Source: Prorocentrum cordatum
Lineage: Eukaryota > Sar > Dinophyceae > Prorocentrales > Prorocentraceae
DNA length: 64,000 nucleotides
Reading direction: 5' to 3'
Assembly: GCA_963575745.1 (NCBI GenBank)
Contig: CAUYUJ010012158.1
Span: 120,001 to 184,000 of the forward strand
In this document: positions 41,531-52,989 of the stretch, one piece after another
Layout of the letters: each line of letters begins with the position of its first letter
Numbering within the stretch: position 1 is the first letter of the stretch
Notes under the pieces: generated by a model
Database searches by the model: none
What the model was told of the DNA's origin: nothing
Seen by the model: only the letters and a program-made list of their open reading frames with translations
Program-made: the position numbers and the translations under genes

Positions 41531-42990
41531 GGGCTTGCGCAACATCCGCCGGCCCAAATTACGGCGCTCCCCGGACTACATGTCACGAGTCTTGTCCGAA
41601 TGATGACGCGGCGCTCGACATCGTTCTTGTTGCCTCGTTGTTGTTATCGTGCTTCGTGTTTGTTGTTTGGTCGTCGCGCGTCGATTTTGGATTGCCAACA
41701 TGAAGCATACTTATGGTTGGTTCTTCCCCGCGTGCGCACTGCGTTTTCGAAATTGCAGTGCTCCCCAAACGGCTTTGTAATTGAAGTGCCCTCCGCTGGG
41801 CATTTCTTGGGGCGTCGTGGGGTGTCGAGCGTGCTTGTCGCGGGGCTCTCTCGGACCGTCTCCATGCCTTCTTGGCAGCATGGTGAGTGCCTGGGGGCCG
41901 CCGTGGGGCTGGCTTCACGCCGTGTCGGGCAGATGCCGAAAATCATTCGAACACCCAAGGGAGATCAATGATTTTGTTTCTTCGTCGTTCCAGGTTGGAG
42001 GTCCTCTTGGTGCTCTTTTGGGCCCTTCAGCTGGCACCTTTTGGCCTGCCTGCAGGCCATATCTGGCCGCTTCGGGAATATCTGGGCGCGTGTGACAGGC
42101 ATCTTTCAGGAGGGAAAGAAACACACAGACACAATTAATCGGCGATTCCCCAGAAAATATGCGAAAATATGGGAAGTGGGGGGGAAGACAAAAACACAGA
42201 AAATATCGGAAAATATGGGGAATATTTTTATTTGTGTGTATTGATTTGTGTGTCTCAGGGCCCCTTCAATCTTGGGCCCTTTTGGTAACCGTGCGTGCTC
42301 GCCCGGGCCGTCTTGGAGGCTCGTGACGCGGAAGCGCAAACTTTGCAACGGAGATGGTGCACAACATGCAGAGCACGGTCCGCGCCAGCGGAGGGCGACG
42401 GACCCGCGCGGCACGGTGGTGACCAGGGCGACGCGGAAGGTTCGGAGGTGGACAGAACCCCCAACAGTGACACGTCGATTAGTGAATTGTCCGTTTTCGG
42501 TTCTCGAGAGGGCGCCGTGGCCGTTATTTTCCAGGCTTGCGCCCGCCAGGTTTGGGCCTCAGGTCGTTCTCACTAAACCACGTTTTACTAAAGGGGGGTC
42601 TGTCCATCCCCGAGACCAGGGCGACGCGGAAGGTGGCGACGCGGAGGAGTTGAAAGTTGTTCGGACCACGTGTCGCGTGAAGTGCAGCAGTGTACACACA
42701 CACACGGATTTCGCGCCGTGGCAGAGCGAGGTGGAACGAGGGTGGCACAATACGATGCTCGGGCGACGCGTGCCTGTCGCTCGTCGAAGAAAAGACAGAA
42801 ATGCCAGAAACGCAGAGGAAACACAATGCATCTGTTCAGAGGCTTCGTCGGAAATGCGCGAAGGAGCGCCAGAAGTTGACACTTGAGCCAAACAATCGCA
42901 AACGGAGACTGGAAGCGAAGTCGAACCCGCTGACTTGCTGCGCGCCAGGTTGGTGGAAGATTTTCTGGGCCACGGGTTGTTTGAGCCGCA
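41531..42990. other. Sequence without a recognisable gene
   Basis: 41960-41985 carries the CAATGATTTTG module. 42140-42240 is AT-rich with repeated AAAATATGG. 42420-42620 contains two diverged copies of GACCAGGGCGACGCGGAAGG (42420 and 42614). No domain was recognised. Confidence 0.4.
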
Positions 42991-42995
42991 AGTAA

Positions 42996-43292
42996 GTGGC
43001 GAAGCATCGGTCGGCGCAGGGAACCGGACTGTTTTGTGGGGCATGTAATAAACAGGGGCTCGCCGCGAAATGCGTGGCCAATGCGGCGCAGCGGCGTGAG
43101 CGAAACTTGACGCGCGCTCCCTACGGCGAAGATTTCTCGGACGCGAAACGCTTGAAGAACAGACAAGTAGAAGAACATCAGAAGTCAAAGCAGAAGCGCG
43201 TGGTGTGCGCGGATTGCGCGAATCTGGATTTCACGGCGCGGCCTTTCAGGGCAGTTGCACGTGCCAAAATCGGCCATCTCCGTGAAGGTTGA
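42996..43292 (+). CDS. Possible Cys-rich (zinc-binding) protein fragment
   Basis: Open + frame of 98 codons with CGACNKQGLAAKC near residues 15-27 and CADCANLDFTARPF near 71-84. The two Cys pairs are separated by a basic helix (KRLKNRQVEEHQKSKQKR). This looks like the repeated Cys-x2-Cys zinc modules that are abundant in dinoflagellate hypothetical proteins. Start and ends are uncertain, and it may be one exon. No exact family is recognised, and chance cannot be excluded. Confidence 0.3.
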   Translation: MAKHRSAQGTGLFCGACNKQGLAAKCVANAAQRRERNLTRAPYGEDFSDAKRLKNRQVEEHQKSKQKRVVCADCANLDFTARPFRAVARAKIGHLREG

Positions 43293-43885
43293 TTGTGGCG
43301 CACGCGCCAAACAAAACGGCACCCTGAAATGCAAGTCCGAGAAGGGCGTGGAAGGAGAGCGAATGGGGGAGGGCAAGGATTGTGAGAACCAGAACGCGGC
43401 AAGGCGAAGGATGATGATGATGATGTTGATGATGATGAGGAGGAGGAGGAGGAGAAGGAGGAGGAGGATGGGGAAGAGGGACGAGCAAGAGGAGGAGGAG
43501 GGACGGCTTTCTGCGGATTCCCACGCTGCCACACATGGAATTGCCTTCGGCCCGTCTCGCCACAGTGTCTGGGTTGTGGGTCAGGGTCGCCGGCGAAGCT
43601 TCCAGGGGCTCTCCAGATCGCTGCTGTAGGACCGCATTATGAGGCATGTGTGGGGCGTGGTGGAGGCAGTTTTGAGGTTTGTTGGGTTTGTGTGAGATAT
43701 TGTGGGGATGTTTTGGAGGCCTCTTGGGGGTCTCTCGCAAACTTAATTTTTTCCCCAAGCATCCTGCATTGGGTATTTGTTTTGAATCGAGCGCTGCCCG
43801 CGCGTCTTCTCTTTCTTCCGCCCCCCTCCTCTCCTCTTATCTCTTGCCTCTCACCTCGCTCCTTCCTGCGTGCCAGCATGCCTCC
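43293..43885. other. GAT/GGA microsatellite and unique sequence
   Basis: 43408-43500 is a GAT-then-GGA tract. 43500-43885 shows nothing recognisable. Confidence 0.55.
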
Positions 43886-43887
43886 TA

Positions 43888-45335
43888 CCTGGCTATCCCT
43901 GGTGGACTGCGATCTGCGAAACTGTCGCCATCTTCGAGGGGGGGTCCAGCGGGATGACGTTTTTTCCCCAGATTCAAATGAGACCTCGCCATCCCTGAAG
44001 GGCTGCGATCTGCGAGACAGTCGCCACTTTCGAGGATTGGAGGGGGTCCAGCGGAGTGACGTATTACCCAGATTCAGATGAGACCTCGCCATCCGGGAGG
44101 GCGGGGGCTGCGATCTGCGAAACAGTCTTCACTTTCGAGGGCCAGCGGAGTGACGTTAACCAGATTCAGGTGAGACCTTGCCGTCCTTGCGGGGATGGGG
44201 TTTGCGAAACTGTCGCCACTTTCGAGGGCTGCTGGTGGGGGGTCCAGCGGGGTGACTCCTTACCCAGATTCAGATGAGACCTCACCATTCCTGGTGGACT
44301 GCGATCTGCGAAACTGTCGCCACATTCGAGGGCTGCTGGTGGGCCCAGCGGAGTGACGTCTTACCCAGATTTAAACGAGATATCGCCATCCTTGTGTGGC
44401 TGCGATCTGCGAAACTGTCGCCACGTTCGAAGGCTGCTGGGGGTTCCTGCGGAGTGACGTCTTGCCCATACTCAAACGAGACGTCGCCGTCCTTGTGGGG
44501 CTGCGATCTGCGAGACTGTCGCCACTTCGAGAGCTGCTAGGTCCAGCGGAGTGACGTCTTGCCCAGTCTCGGATGAGACCTCGCCATCCGTGAGGGGCTG
44601 CGATCTGCGAGAATGTTGCCACTTTCGAGGGCTGTTTGGGGGTCGAGCGGACTGACGTCTTACCCAGACTCAGATGATGCATCGCCATCCCTCGCGGACG
44701 TGCGATCTGCGAAGCTGTCGCCTTTTTCGAGGGTTGCTGGGGGGTCCATCGGAGTGACGCCTTACCCAGATTCAGATGGGACCTCGCCATCCTTGTGGGG
44801 TTGCCATCTGCGAAGCAGTCGCCACACTCGAGGGCTGCAGGGAGGTCCAGCGGAGTGACGTATTACCCAGTCTCGGACGAGACCTCGCCATCCTTGTGGG
44901 GCGGCGATGTGTGAAATTTGGCGCCACTTTCGAGGGCTGCTGTGGGGTCCAGCGGGATGACGTCTTACCCAGATTCAGATGAGACCTCGCCATCCCGGTG
45001 GGGCTGCGATCTGCTAAACTGCTGCTATTTTCGAGTTTGGCTGGAGGGTTCCCGCGGAGTGACTTTTTACCCAGTTTCAGATGAGACCTCGCCATCCTTC
45101 GGGGGGGGCTGCGATTTGCGAAACTGACGCCACATTCGAGGGCAGCTGTGGGGTCCAGCGGAGTGACGTCTTACCCAGATTCAGATGAGACCTCGCCGTC
45201 CCTGTGTGGCCGCGATCTGCGAAACTGTCGTCGCCACTTTCGAGGGCTGCTGTGGGGTCCAGCGGAGTGTCGTCTTACGCGGACCACCAGGGGACTTCGC
45301 CATCCCTGGGAGGCTGCGAAGTTGGCGGGCGAGCT
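43888..45335. repeat. ~100-bp tandem array, about 14-15 units
   Basis: Units spaced 93-107 bp contain GGCTGCGATCTGCGAAACTG, TCGCCACTTTCGAGGGCTGC, GTCCAGCGGAGTGACGTC, TTACCCAGATTCAGATGAG and ACCTCGCCATCC. Anchors lie near 43908, 44006, 44108, 44300, 44400, 44502, 44599, 44700, 44800, 45005, 45112 and 45208. Unit length is not a multiple of three. Minus-strand peptides such as MARSHLNLGKTSLRWTPQQP repeat in changing frames, so coding is unlikely. Confidence 0.88.
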
Positions 45336-46289
45336 AGGCCTCGCTCGCTTTTTGCACTACCCATAAGCAGGTTAATTGTTTTTCGAGCGCCGCGGCGACA
45401 CGGCGCAGGCTGTGCTGGATGTTCAGGGTACTACCGACAAATGCAACACTCTTCGGTCTCCTCCCGATACTTTCGTCGTCGTCCTTGCCCCCTGCCACAT
45501 TCCTCCTGCTGCTGCCGCGCTGACGGTTCGGCCCACCGCGAGTCCTTATCCTGCAATTCGTTCCCGCCCTATGTCCTCCTCAAGCCTGAGCCTTCGCTCC
45601 TCGTCCTTTTGCTGTTGTTCCGTGAATCGTGCCACGTGAGCGCATCCCATGTAGCTTCCACAACATATAACGGCGCCTGCGCTGTCATTGTCCTGGCAAG
45701 TTTGGGCCAATTCTCTTGTCACTTGATGCAGATGTTTGGGTAAGTCACAAGGTAATGTTTTTTGGGGTTCGTGGGTGCAGCTTGGGGCGGAACTTTCAAA
45801 TTGTTGGTTCAAGCTCCCGGTCTTGAGCTTTTCTTGGGGCCGCCTGGGCGCTCTCTCTGGCTGTTTTGGGCGCATCTCGGGCCGTCTTGTTGCCTCTTCG
45901 GCCGTCTTGGGGCTCTCCTGGAAGTGTCGTGGGGCGGTCTGGATGGCCTCCTGGGCCGTCGTGAATGCCGCGAAGGCCGAATAATCACAGATGCTAGAAG
46001 TGTAGGCTTCCCCTGGGGAGTTGGACGGTGTTGGCCTTTTGGGACCATGTTGGCAGGCCTCTTGGCGACTTTCTGAGGCGTCCGGGAGGGATTTTGGACC
46101 ATATGGAGGTCATCTCAGGCGTCCTGGAACGCTCTTTCAGTGACTCGGGACCTTTTGAGACCGTATTGAGTGCATCTTGGAGGCCTCTTGAGTTGTCGAG
46201 AAGCCCTTTGTCCCCCCGTGCCGCGTTCGGCCCGGGGCCGTGGGAGGCCATGGGGGGAGGAATCTCTCACGCCTAGAGAGCCACAAGGG
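45336..46289. other. Sequence without a recognisable gene
   Basis: 45830-46160 has a loose GGCCGTCTTGG minisatellite related to the GGCCTCTTGGG family. Otherwise nothing is seen. Confidence 0.4.
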
Positions 46290-46625
46290 GTCGGCGGATC
46301 AGAGATCGTTCTTTCCCAACCTCCAGCCTTCCCACTTCCACGTTTCCCCCACCTGGGGGGGCTGTTTCCCCTTCCATGGAAGCCGTTTCCCTTTCCAGGG
46401 AGGCCGTGTCGGTTCGAGCGGGCTGTGCGCAAACCGTGTCCGTTGTCGGAGGATCTTTCCCAGCTTTCCCAAACCACGCTCCCTCCTCCCGGGAGGCCGT
46501 GTCGGACCGAGCGCTCTCCCCACCTCTCCGGTCTTCCCCCTGCCACGTTTTGCCCTTTGGGAGGCTGCTTCCCCCTCCAGGGAGGCCGTGTCGGACTGAG
46601 CCGTCTATATGCAAACAGTTATATT
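46290..46625. repeat. CCACGTTTCCC/GGAGGCCGTGTCGG family, locus 2
   Basis: Three units like those at 41090-41530. The last one is interrupted by the MITE at 46631-46811 and continues at 46812-47060. Confidence 0.75.
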
Positions 46626-46630
46626 TATCC

Positions 46631-46811
46631 AGTATCGTTTAAGCGACCCCCATCCCCATCCCCTTCGAGACCCCCACAAAATTACCCCCCCAGTCGGGGA
46701 TACATCCCTCGAAACCCGAAGGGAACGGCCTATATCCCCATCTAGGGGTGTAAATCGGCCAGTGGGGCCCAGGCCACGCCGCTAGGGATGGGGATCGGAT
46801 AAACGATACTC
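46631..46811. mobile_element. MITE-like element, copy 2
   Basis: 181 bp with ~26-bp terminal inverted repeats (3 mismatches): the left end is AGTATCGTTTAAGCGACCCC and the reverse complement of the right end is AGTATCGTTTATCCGATCCC. It is flanked by TATTTATCC (46622-46630) and CATTTATCC (46812-46820), a 9-bp target duplication with one mismatch. The uninterrupted relative of the host repeat at 41168-41192 reads GTTATTTATGAAAGGTCGTC, giving a paralogous empty site. A 9-bp duplication would fit a Mutator-like transposase and an 8-bp one a hAT; no transposase is encoded. Confidence 0.85.
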
Positions 46812-47060
46812 ATTTATCCGGGGTCGTCCCCTCCCCACCTCTCCAGCCTTCCCACTACCACGTGTCCTCGCGCCCATAGGGAGCTCCACCTAAGGTCCCA
46901 ATGGTGGAACCTGCATGGCGGCGCCGACTATTCAAATACCGCGGTAGACACGCGTCAGACTTCGTTCGTGCCATCGCACACTCTAGCCTTTCCAGTAGCA
47001 CGTTTCCCCCTCCAGGGAGGCCGTGCCATACGGCGCGGGCTATGCGGATACCGCGTTTTT
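46812..47060. repeat. CCACGTTTCCC/GGAGGCCGTGTCGG family, locus 3
   Basis: The continuation of the family after the MITE: CTCCCCACCTCTCCAGCC at 46829, then CACGTTTCCCCCTCCAGGG near 46999 and GGCTATGCGGATACCG near 47038. Confidence 0.65.
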
Positions 47061-47885
47061 TCCTCGTCCTCCTTGCTGCCTCCCCTCCTTGCATTCGTCT
47101 CCCCTTCCATGCGTACATCTGCATGGTATGGACCCGTCCACCCATGGTGCTACTGATACGCCCCGCTGATCCCGCGAGGCTCTCAACATCCTGATTTTGG
47201 GAACTCCGACCGCATAATTTCCACATCAGGTTTTGCCTAAGGGGTGCTTGCGGTCGGACCGAGGTATAATATTGAGGTCTGTTCGGGGAGGGTATTCTAA
47301 CGTCATTCGTGCTTGTTGGAGGTTCTTGTGCATCCTGGGGGAGGGCACCCTCGAGTAATCTCATGGTTTGGGGTGTTTTGGCTGGCGGATGGTCCCATGT
47401 TCTTGATCGGCGGCGAGCCCGGTGGGGAAGTATGTAAGGAGGGGCGGGCCTTCTCAGAAGGCTCGGAGGTTTTCTGAGCCTGCCCCGAACGCACGGAACA
47501 ACTCTCAGAAGGCGCGAGGGCTTCCGAGAAGTCCCGCCGCCCTCTGAAGGGCCTTCTCCTTCTCACTACCCCCCCCTCGCTCGCCGCCGACTTGAAGGAC
47601 GTTCTTCTGTCCCGGGTCCGGCCGTATCTGTCCGTGGAGAAGCGCGGTGGGTGCCGCGCCTGGCCAGGTGGCGCTCCTCGGGGCTGCGTCCGGTTGCTGT
47701 TGTTTCTCTGTGGTGTTGCCTTCCTCGGCGTCGGGGCTGAGCTTGGTCTGGTTTCCCCTGTCCAGCGTTGCTTGGTCTTCTCTCCTTGCGGCTTTCTCCG
47801 GGCTGCTGGATCTTGGTTCCCTGACTCTGCTCCACGCGCAGCCTGGTCTTGCTGGTTTTATAGCAGTGCGGGGGTCTGGGTAGTG
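47061..47885. other. Sequence without a recognisable gene
   Basis: No domain or array was recognised. An inverted pair TTCTCAGAAGGC and TTCCGAGAAG lies around 47450-47545. Confidence 0.4.
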
Positions 47886-47889
47886 TTGT

Positions 47890-48055
47890 TTCCAAACAGT
47901 GCCACGCAACGCAACGCACTGCCAAGCAATGCCAAGCAGGGCCAAGCACTGCAACGCAACGCCAAGCAACGCCAGACAATGTCAAACAACGGCAAGCAAC
48001 GGCAAGCAGCACCAAACATCGCCGAGGCACGCCAAGTAATGCCAAGTAATGCGCC
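47890..48055. repeat. ~10-bp GCCAAGCAAC minisatellite
   Basis: About sixteen units of 9-11 bp, variants of GCCAAGCAAC, GCAACGCAAC and GCCAAGTAAT. Confidence 0.85.
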
Positions 48056-48806
48056 CATGCATCAGAAAGATCTCCCCTGATTGGGGTCGCGCCGGGTTCA
48101 TGAGCAGGACTCGCTGCCCTCGTCGTCGCGGATGTCGCCCACTCGAGATAAAGACGTCGCTGGCCCAACAGTGGCTGGCGTCGGTTTTGGACGACACCCG
48201 CTGCCGAGTCTCGCCCCCACGCTTTCCGTGACCGCTTCGGGCGTGCCCCAGAAGGATCTGCTGGACCTGGACTCCGACTCGCCCTCGGGCGTCGCCGTTG
48301 GCGACTGGTTCTCAGCATCGCCTGACCTTTCCCCATCCCCTATGGGCCTGGGAATCTCAGCCCACCAACCTTCCCCCTCAGGTGGGGCAGGGTCCCGCGA
48401 GGCCCCCCTCCCAGATGGAATGCGGAGGGGGGGACGACGACGACGCCGACGATGACGCCGACGACGACGACGACGATGACCACGACGACGACGACGACTG
48501 CGGCGGCGGCGGCGGCGGCTACAGCAACGGCGGCGGCAACGGCAACGGCGACGACAGCGGCACCGCAGCACCACCCCACACAGGGGGACGGGCTGGGGCA
48601 CCGGCACCCCCCCTTCACCACGCCACGCCCACAGGGCCACGATAACGGGAGAGGGGGCGATCCTATTCGCAAGGCCTTCTCGAGGCTCACAGGCGTATCC
48701 ATCCAGCGGGGGGGGCCCGACCCAGCCCGATCCCACTAGCATCGGGAGGGGGGGCCCGAGCCTTGGATCGTATACCTCTGTGACTACCCGTCGGGTGATG
48801 AGGAGG

Positions 48807-48865
<59 letters not shown>

Positions 48866-49085
48866 GGGCAACTGGTGGCAGTTGCCACGATTGTGATGCT
48901 GACGATGATGCGGGGAAGCGCTCACGAGTCGGCGACGATGCGTGATGACGACGCAGGTGAGACCACTGGGGCACCAGCGGGGTAGCATCGGGACACCATC
49001 GGGACGCTATCGAAAAAACACCAGGCGGAGCACCTGAGGGCACTGCTGAGGCAAATCAGTGACACCAGGGCGACCCACTTCTGCG
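48056..49085. other. Unique sequence with GAC and GT microsatellites
   Basis: 48432-48555 is a GAC/GGC tract. 48808-48863 is (GT)n. Nothing coding was recognised. Confidence 0.55.
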
Positions 49086-49595
49086 TAGCGATTTCACTAT
49101 CGATCTCGCAATGGATCCCACGAGCTATCTTGCAGTGTCACTATCAATCGGTGAGTTCGTCAACAAAGCAATCGTGGGCATGTAAATGCCACCACTGCCA
49201 CTATCGCCATCTCCGGTCCCACTATCGGTCTATCGACATGAGGCACCGCGAGATATCACATAAAGACATACAAGGCAACAAACCACCACGAGACACCATG
49301 GGAAACCATGGGAAATCACATCCGTATCGATTTCCCTCTTATCGATCTTACCATCCATCGGCCTCACCGTCGATCTCATGTTCGATCTCACTATCGATCT
49401 CGCGGTCGATCTCACTACTGATTTCTCTATCGATCTCACCCAATCGATCCCACTTTCGATCTCACTATCGACCTCCGCCGGCTAGCAGTGGACACCGAGG
49501 GACACCCCGCCACGGGACACCACAGGACACCAACGGACACTACGGGACACCACGGACACCAGCGGGACACTCCCGGGCCACCGCCGGTCAGGTCA
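49086..49595. repeat. Two short-period minisatellites
   Basis: 49086-49480 has variants of CACTATCGATCTC every 12-16 bp, densest after 49320. 49485-49590 has GGACACCAC variants every 9-12 bp. Confidence 0.75.
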
Positions 49596-49624
49596 ACCGG
49601 GGGGGAAGAGAGATGTTGAGCCTG

Positions 49625-49850
49625 AATTCGCCTTAGCCAAGGCGGGATCATCCCTTTCGCCCGCCCATGCAGCTTCGCCTCGCCCGCACCCACGACAGGA
49701 AACCGAAACCGATTTCCCGGTGGGGGGGGCTCCGTTTAGCTGCGATTTCCCCCCCCCCCCCCCCCAACCTCCGATTCCCGCCTAGCGGGGTACGTCGGCC
49801 AGTGGGGACAAGGCCATGACAGCAGGGACAGGGATCAGTTAAGCGATGCC
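49625..49850. mobile_element. Diverged third member of the MITE family
   Basis: The right part (GATTCCCGCCTAGCGGGGTA, GTCGGCCAGTGGGG, then GGGATCAGTTAAGCGATGCC at 49831-49850) aligns with the right halves of 7187-7373 and 46631-46811. The left terminus is unclear. A C-run at 49748-49764 interrupts the body. Confidence 0.5.
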
Positions 49851-50368
49851 AAGGTTCACCAAGCACGTGGACGTCATCGGGGCCCCCCGAGAGGAGAGGG
49901 CGCCGGACGTGTCCGCGAGGCACTGGCGCGCGCAGGCGGAGGAGCAGCTGGCCGAGCACGCGAGGTCCCCCAGCTCCTCCTCCTGGGCGCTCTCGGATGG
50001 CCCGCGGAGGCGGTCCAGCGCTTAGGGCATTGTGGTCGCAGGTGCTCCGCCCTATTTCGTCCAGACGGCCTGAGACGGTATTAGGCGGTAGTGCGATATG
50101 AGACAATGGAAGATGGTTTCATGTGGCTAACGCGATGCATTACGATATAAGACGGCACACAACGATATAATGTATAGAACGATTACACTGTACCCGACGA
50201 TATAGGCACTTAAAATTCGATGAGACATACGTGTCAAGAAGATGCATACCTCTTCATAGGACGACACCGACTCTGTTAGGGGGTCTTCCCATTAACGGGA
50301 TACTGCCCCCCTGCCGTGCATCTCTCTCCTCCTTCCTCCCTCCCCTTGGCAGCCGCCTGAATTGAGCG
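49851..50368. other. Sequence without a recognisable gene
   Basis: 50080-50215 has several ACGATATAA-like words in an AT-richer stretch. Nothing else was recognised. Confidence 0.45.
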
Positions 50369-51476
50369 TTTACACCTTAACCCTATACTCCAGTCTGGGG
50401 GAGGGGTTGAAAACCCTTGAGGGGGGCAGGCGGAGCAGAGCCCGAGAGGGCTGGCAGAAATACTGCAACAACAACTGATCGATGCTGACATGACGATATT
50501 GCACCAGGGCGCGGGCTGAGGGGGCATCCAACCCCAGAATTCTTCAAGAAAAAGAACGCAGCTCGAGCTGGCTACATGAGCACAGCTTCAGACCGAGGCC
50601 AGGTTCCTGAGCCTACGACCTAGGTCACAAACCCCAAAAAACGTTTTCGACCCCTCCCCAAAGGGAGGGTGCGGTGGAGCCGACTTGAGCCCAGAGGGGC
50701 AGAGGGGGACGGAGGGGGAAAGGGCGGCTAACAGACTACGACGGGTAGTGCAAAATAAAGTTCAAGAACAACTATTTACACCTTAACGCTATACTCAGAG
50801 CCAGTCTGGGGGAGGGGTTGAAAACCCTTGAGGGGGGCAGGCGGAGCAGAGCCCGAGAGGGCTGGCAGAAATATTGCAACAACAACTGATCGATGCTGAC
50901 ATGACGATATTGCACCAGGGCGCGGGCTGAGGGGGCATCCAACCCCAGAATTCTTCAAGAAAAAGAACGCAGCTCGAGCTGGCTACATGAGCACAGCTTC
51001 AGACCGAGGCCAGGTTCCTGAGCCTACGACCTAGGTCACAAACCGCAGAACTTTTTCGACCCCTCCCCAAAGGGAGGGTGCGGTGGGGCCGACTTGAGCC
51101 CAGAGGGGCAGAGGGGGACGGAGGGGGAAAGGGCGGCTAACAGACTACGACGGGTAGTGTAAAATAAAGTTCAAGAACAACTATTTACACCTTAACGCTA
51201 TACTCAGAGCCAGTCTGGGGGAGGGGTTGAAAACCCTTGAGGGGGGCAAGCGGAGCAGAGCCCGAGAGGGCTGGCAGAAATATTGCAACAACACCTGATC
51301 GATGCTGACATGACGATATTGCACCAGGGCGCGGGCTGAGGGGGCATCCAACCCCAGAATTCTTCAAGAAAAAGAACGCAGCTCGAGCTGGCTACATGAG
51401 CACAGCTTCAGACCGAGGCCAGGTTCCTGAGCCTACGACCTGGGTCACAAACCGCAGAATTTGTTCGACCCCTCCC
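50369..51476 (-). repeat. ~410-bp direct repeats downstream of element A (2 full + 1 truncated)
   Basis: Units 50369-50774, 50775-51183 and 51184-51476 share TTTACACCTTAA, CCAGTCTGGGGGAGGGGTTG and CAAGAAAAAGAACGCAGC. The GAATTC anchor lies at 50537, 50948 and 51357. The unit nearest the coding part lacks the last ~115 bp (G-rich block through AAAGTTCAAGAACAAC). Two more units of the same repeat lie at 59326-60017 beside element B, so these are terminal repeats of the element family. Confidence 0.88.
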
Positions 51477-51664
51477 AGCCGACCCGACTGGGCCACCGGC
51501 CAAAGGTCTTCAAGAGAAAAATTGCCGAGCACGGGCGACACGGGCGGGTGGGAGAGCGAGGCGGAGAAACCTTAACTTGCTTTGTTCAAAACCTCACGCC
51601 CCCCCCCAAGGAACCCCTCACCAGACTTGGCTCGATATTCATTAGATGGGGAGAGGGAGCTGGC

Positions 51665-52680
51665 CTACGTCGACCTATACATCACGACAGGCACCTCACG
51701 GCCACGGGCCGCCGCGAGCGCCCCGACGATGCGCCTGCCGAGCGGCGTCCCAGCGCCTGGCCCTCTCACGACGGCGTCGTGCACCGCCTGTCGTGGGCGG
51801 CGCCAGAACGCACAGCCCTGCTTGATCTGCATGCCGTCTAGCTCACTGAGCTTCTCCACCAGCGCGTGTCACTTGGTGTAGCGCTGGAGGCCAGCGGTGG
51901 AGGCCCAGCGGCCCCGCCTACGCGCCGCCTCCAGGGCGCCGCTCAGCGCCACGAAGCGGGCTGCCGCAGCGTGGCGCATGCCGTGCGGTGGCCCCATGGT
52001 CTCCAGGCCCACCGCCTTCAGCGTCTTCATCCAGACCTTGCGGAAGCCCGGCTGGGTGAAGGGGGAGACTTGGTCATCAGGCTCCCGATCCTGGACCAGC
52101 ACCTTCGTCAAGAGCCTCGACAGCGGCCACTCCAGCACGGCGCCCTGGTTGGCGCCCGTCTTGGTCTTCTGTCCCATCATGCGGCCGCCGAGCTTGAGGC
52201 CCCCACCGCCGCCGGGCGTGAAGCTGACGTGCTTGGCCCGCAGCATCTCCCAGTCCTGCTCTAGAAGCCACCCGTCCAACTGCACGATGCAGGCACTCGC
52301 CTCCGGCAGGTGCCCCATTTCCAGCATCCTCGTGATGATCACCCCCATCGCCTGGAACGGGATCGGGTGGCCCTCACCTCCGAACTGCATGCGCTCCCAC
52401 GACTTCAACGCGCGATGCGCCTTTGTGAGCCTCCCTCGATGGTCCTCGAAGATGTGCATGAAGCCATTGTGAAGGCGAGGGGGGCCTCCATGTAGTTGTC
52501 GCCCCTCAGGTAGCAGAGGTCGCTGATGTATTTCCCCAGCGCGCGGTCCCTCTGCTCCAAGGTCGTGAACGGCACCCCCCCGCGTTTGCAGTCAACGAGG
52601 AAGGCCCTGACCTCCCGCTCGTAGACGACGTTGGTGGAGTCATCGACGGCGTGGACCACAAACCTGTTGTTCCACCGAGG
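51665..52680 (-). pseudogene. Tyrosine recombinase of copy A
   Basis: The N-terminal core-binding part (HAVDDSTNVVYEREVRAFLV, then EQRDRALGKYISDL) is in one frame to about 52460. The catalytic part is in another: MRHAAAARFVALSG (Arg-His box), RRRGRWASTAGLQRYTK with the nucleophile Tyr at 51878-51880. The codon four on from Tyr is TGA (Cys in copy B), which removes ~70 C-terminal residues. The family resolves circular cDNA into the genome by strand exchange. Confidence 0.75.
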
Positions 52681-52989
52681 GCGGTCCTGCTTGGCCTGCT
52701 GCCAGGCGCGTGCGCCGCGCTTCTGCAGCGGCGGCGCAGACACCCCCCTTCGAGCTCCGTTGACCACGCGCAGCATCACCACCAGCACGACCCAGAGGGA
52801 CAGCCTGCCGCCGTTCCTCGCAGCCGCGCCAGCTTCGCCGCCCGCGGCGGCCCAGCGTGACGCCCTGCAGCTCCTTCTCGCAGTCGCCGTCGCTCCCGAT
52901 GTGGTGGCAGTAGCAACCCACGTCGCCGAGGTAGACGCCCAAGGCCGCCACGTTCTCGCTTGGGAGGCCGAGGCCTCCCTGCTGAGAAG

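Noticed and set aside
43255-43629. 124-aa frame ending in a GAT/GGA tract
   Set aside because: Half of it is microsatellite and the rest shows no motif.
43888-45335. CRISPR-like array of repeats and spacers
   Set aside because: The whole ~100-bp unit is repeated with gradual divergence; there are no unique spacers, and the context is eukaryotic.
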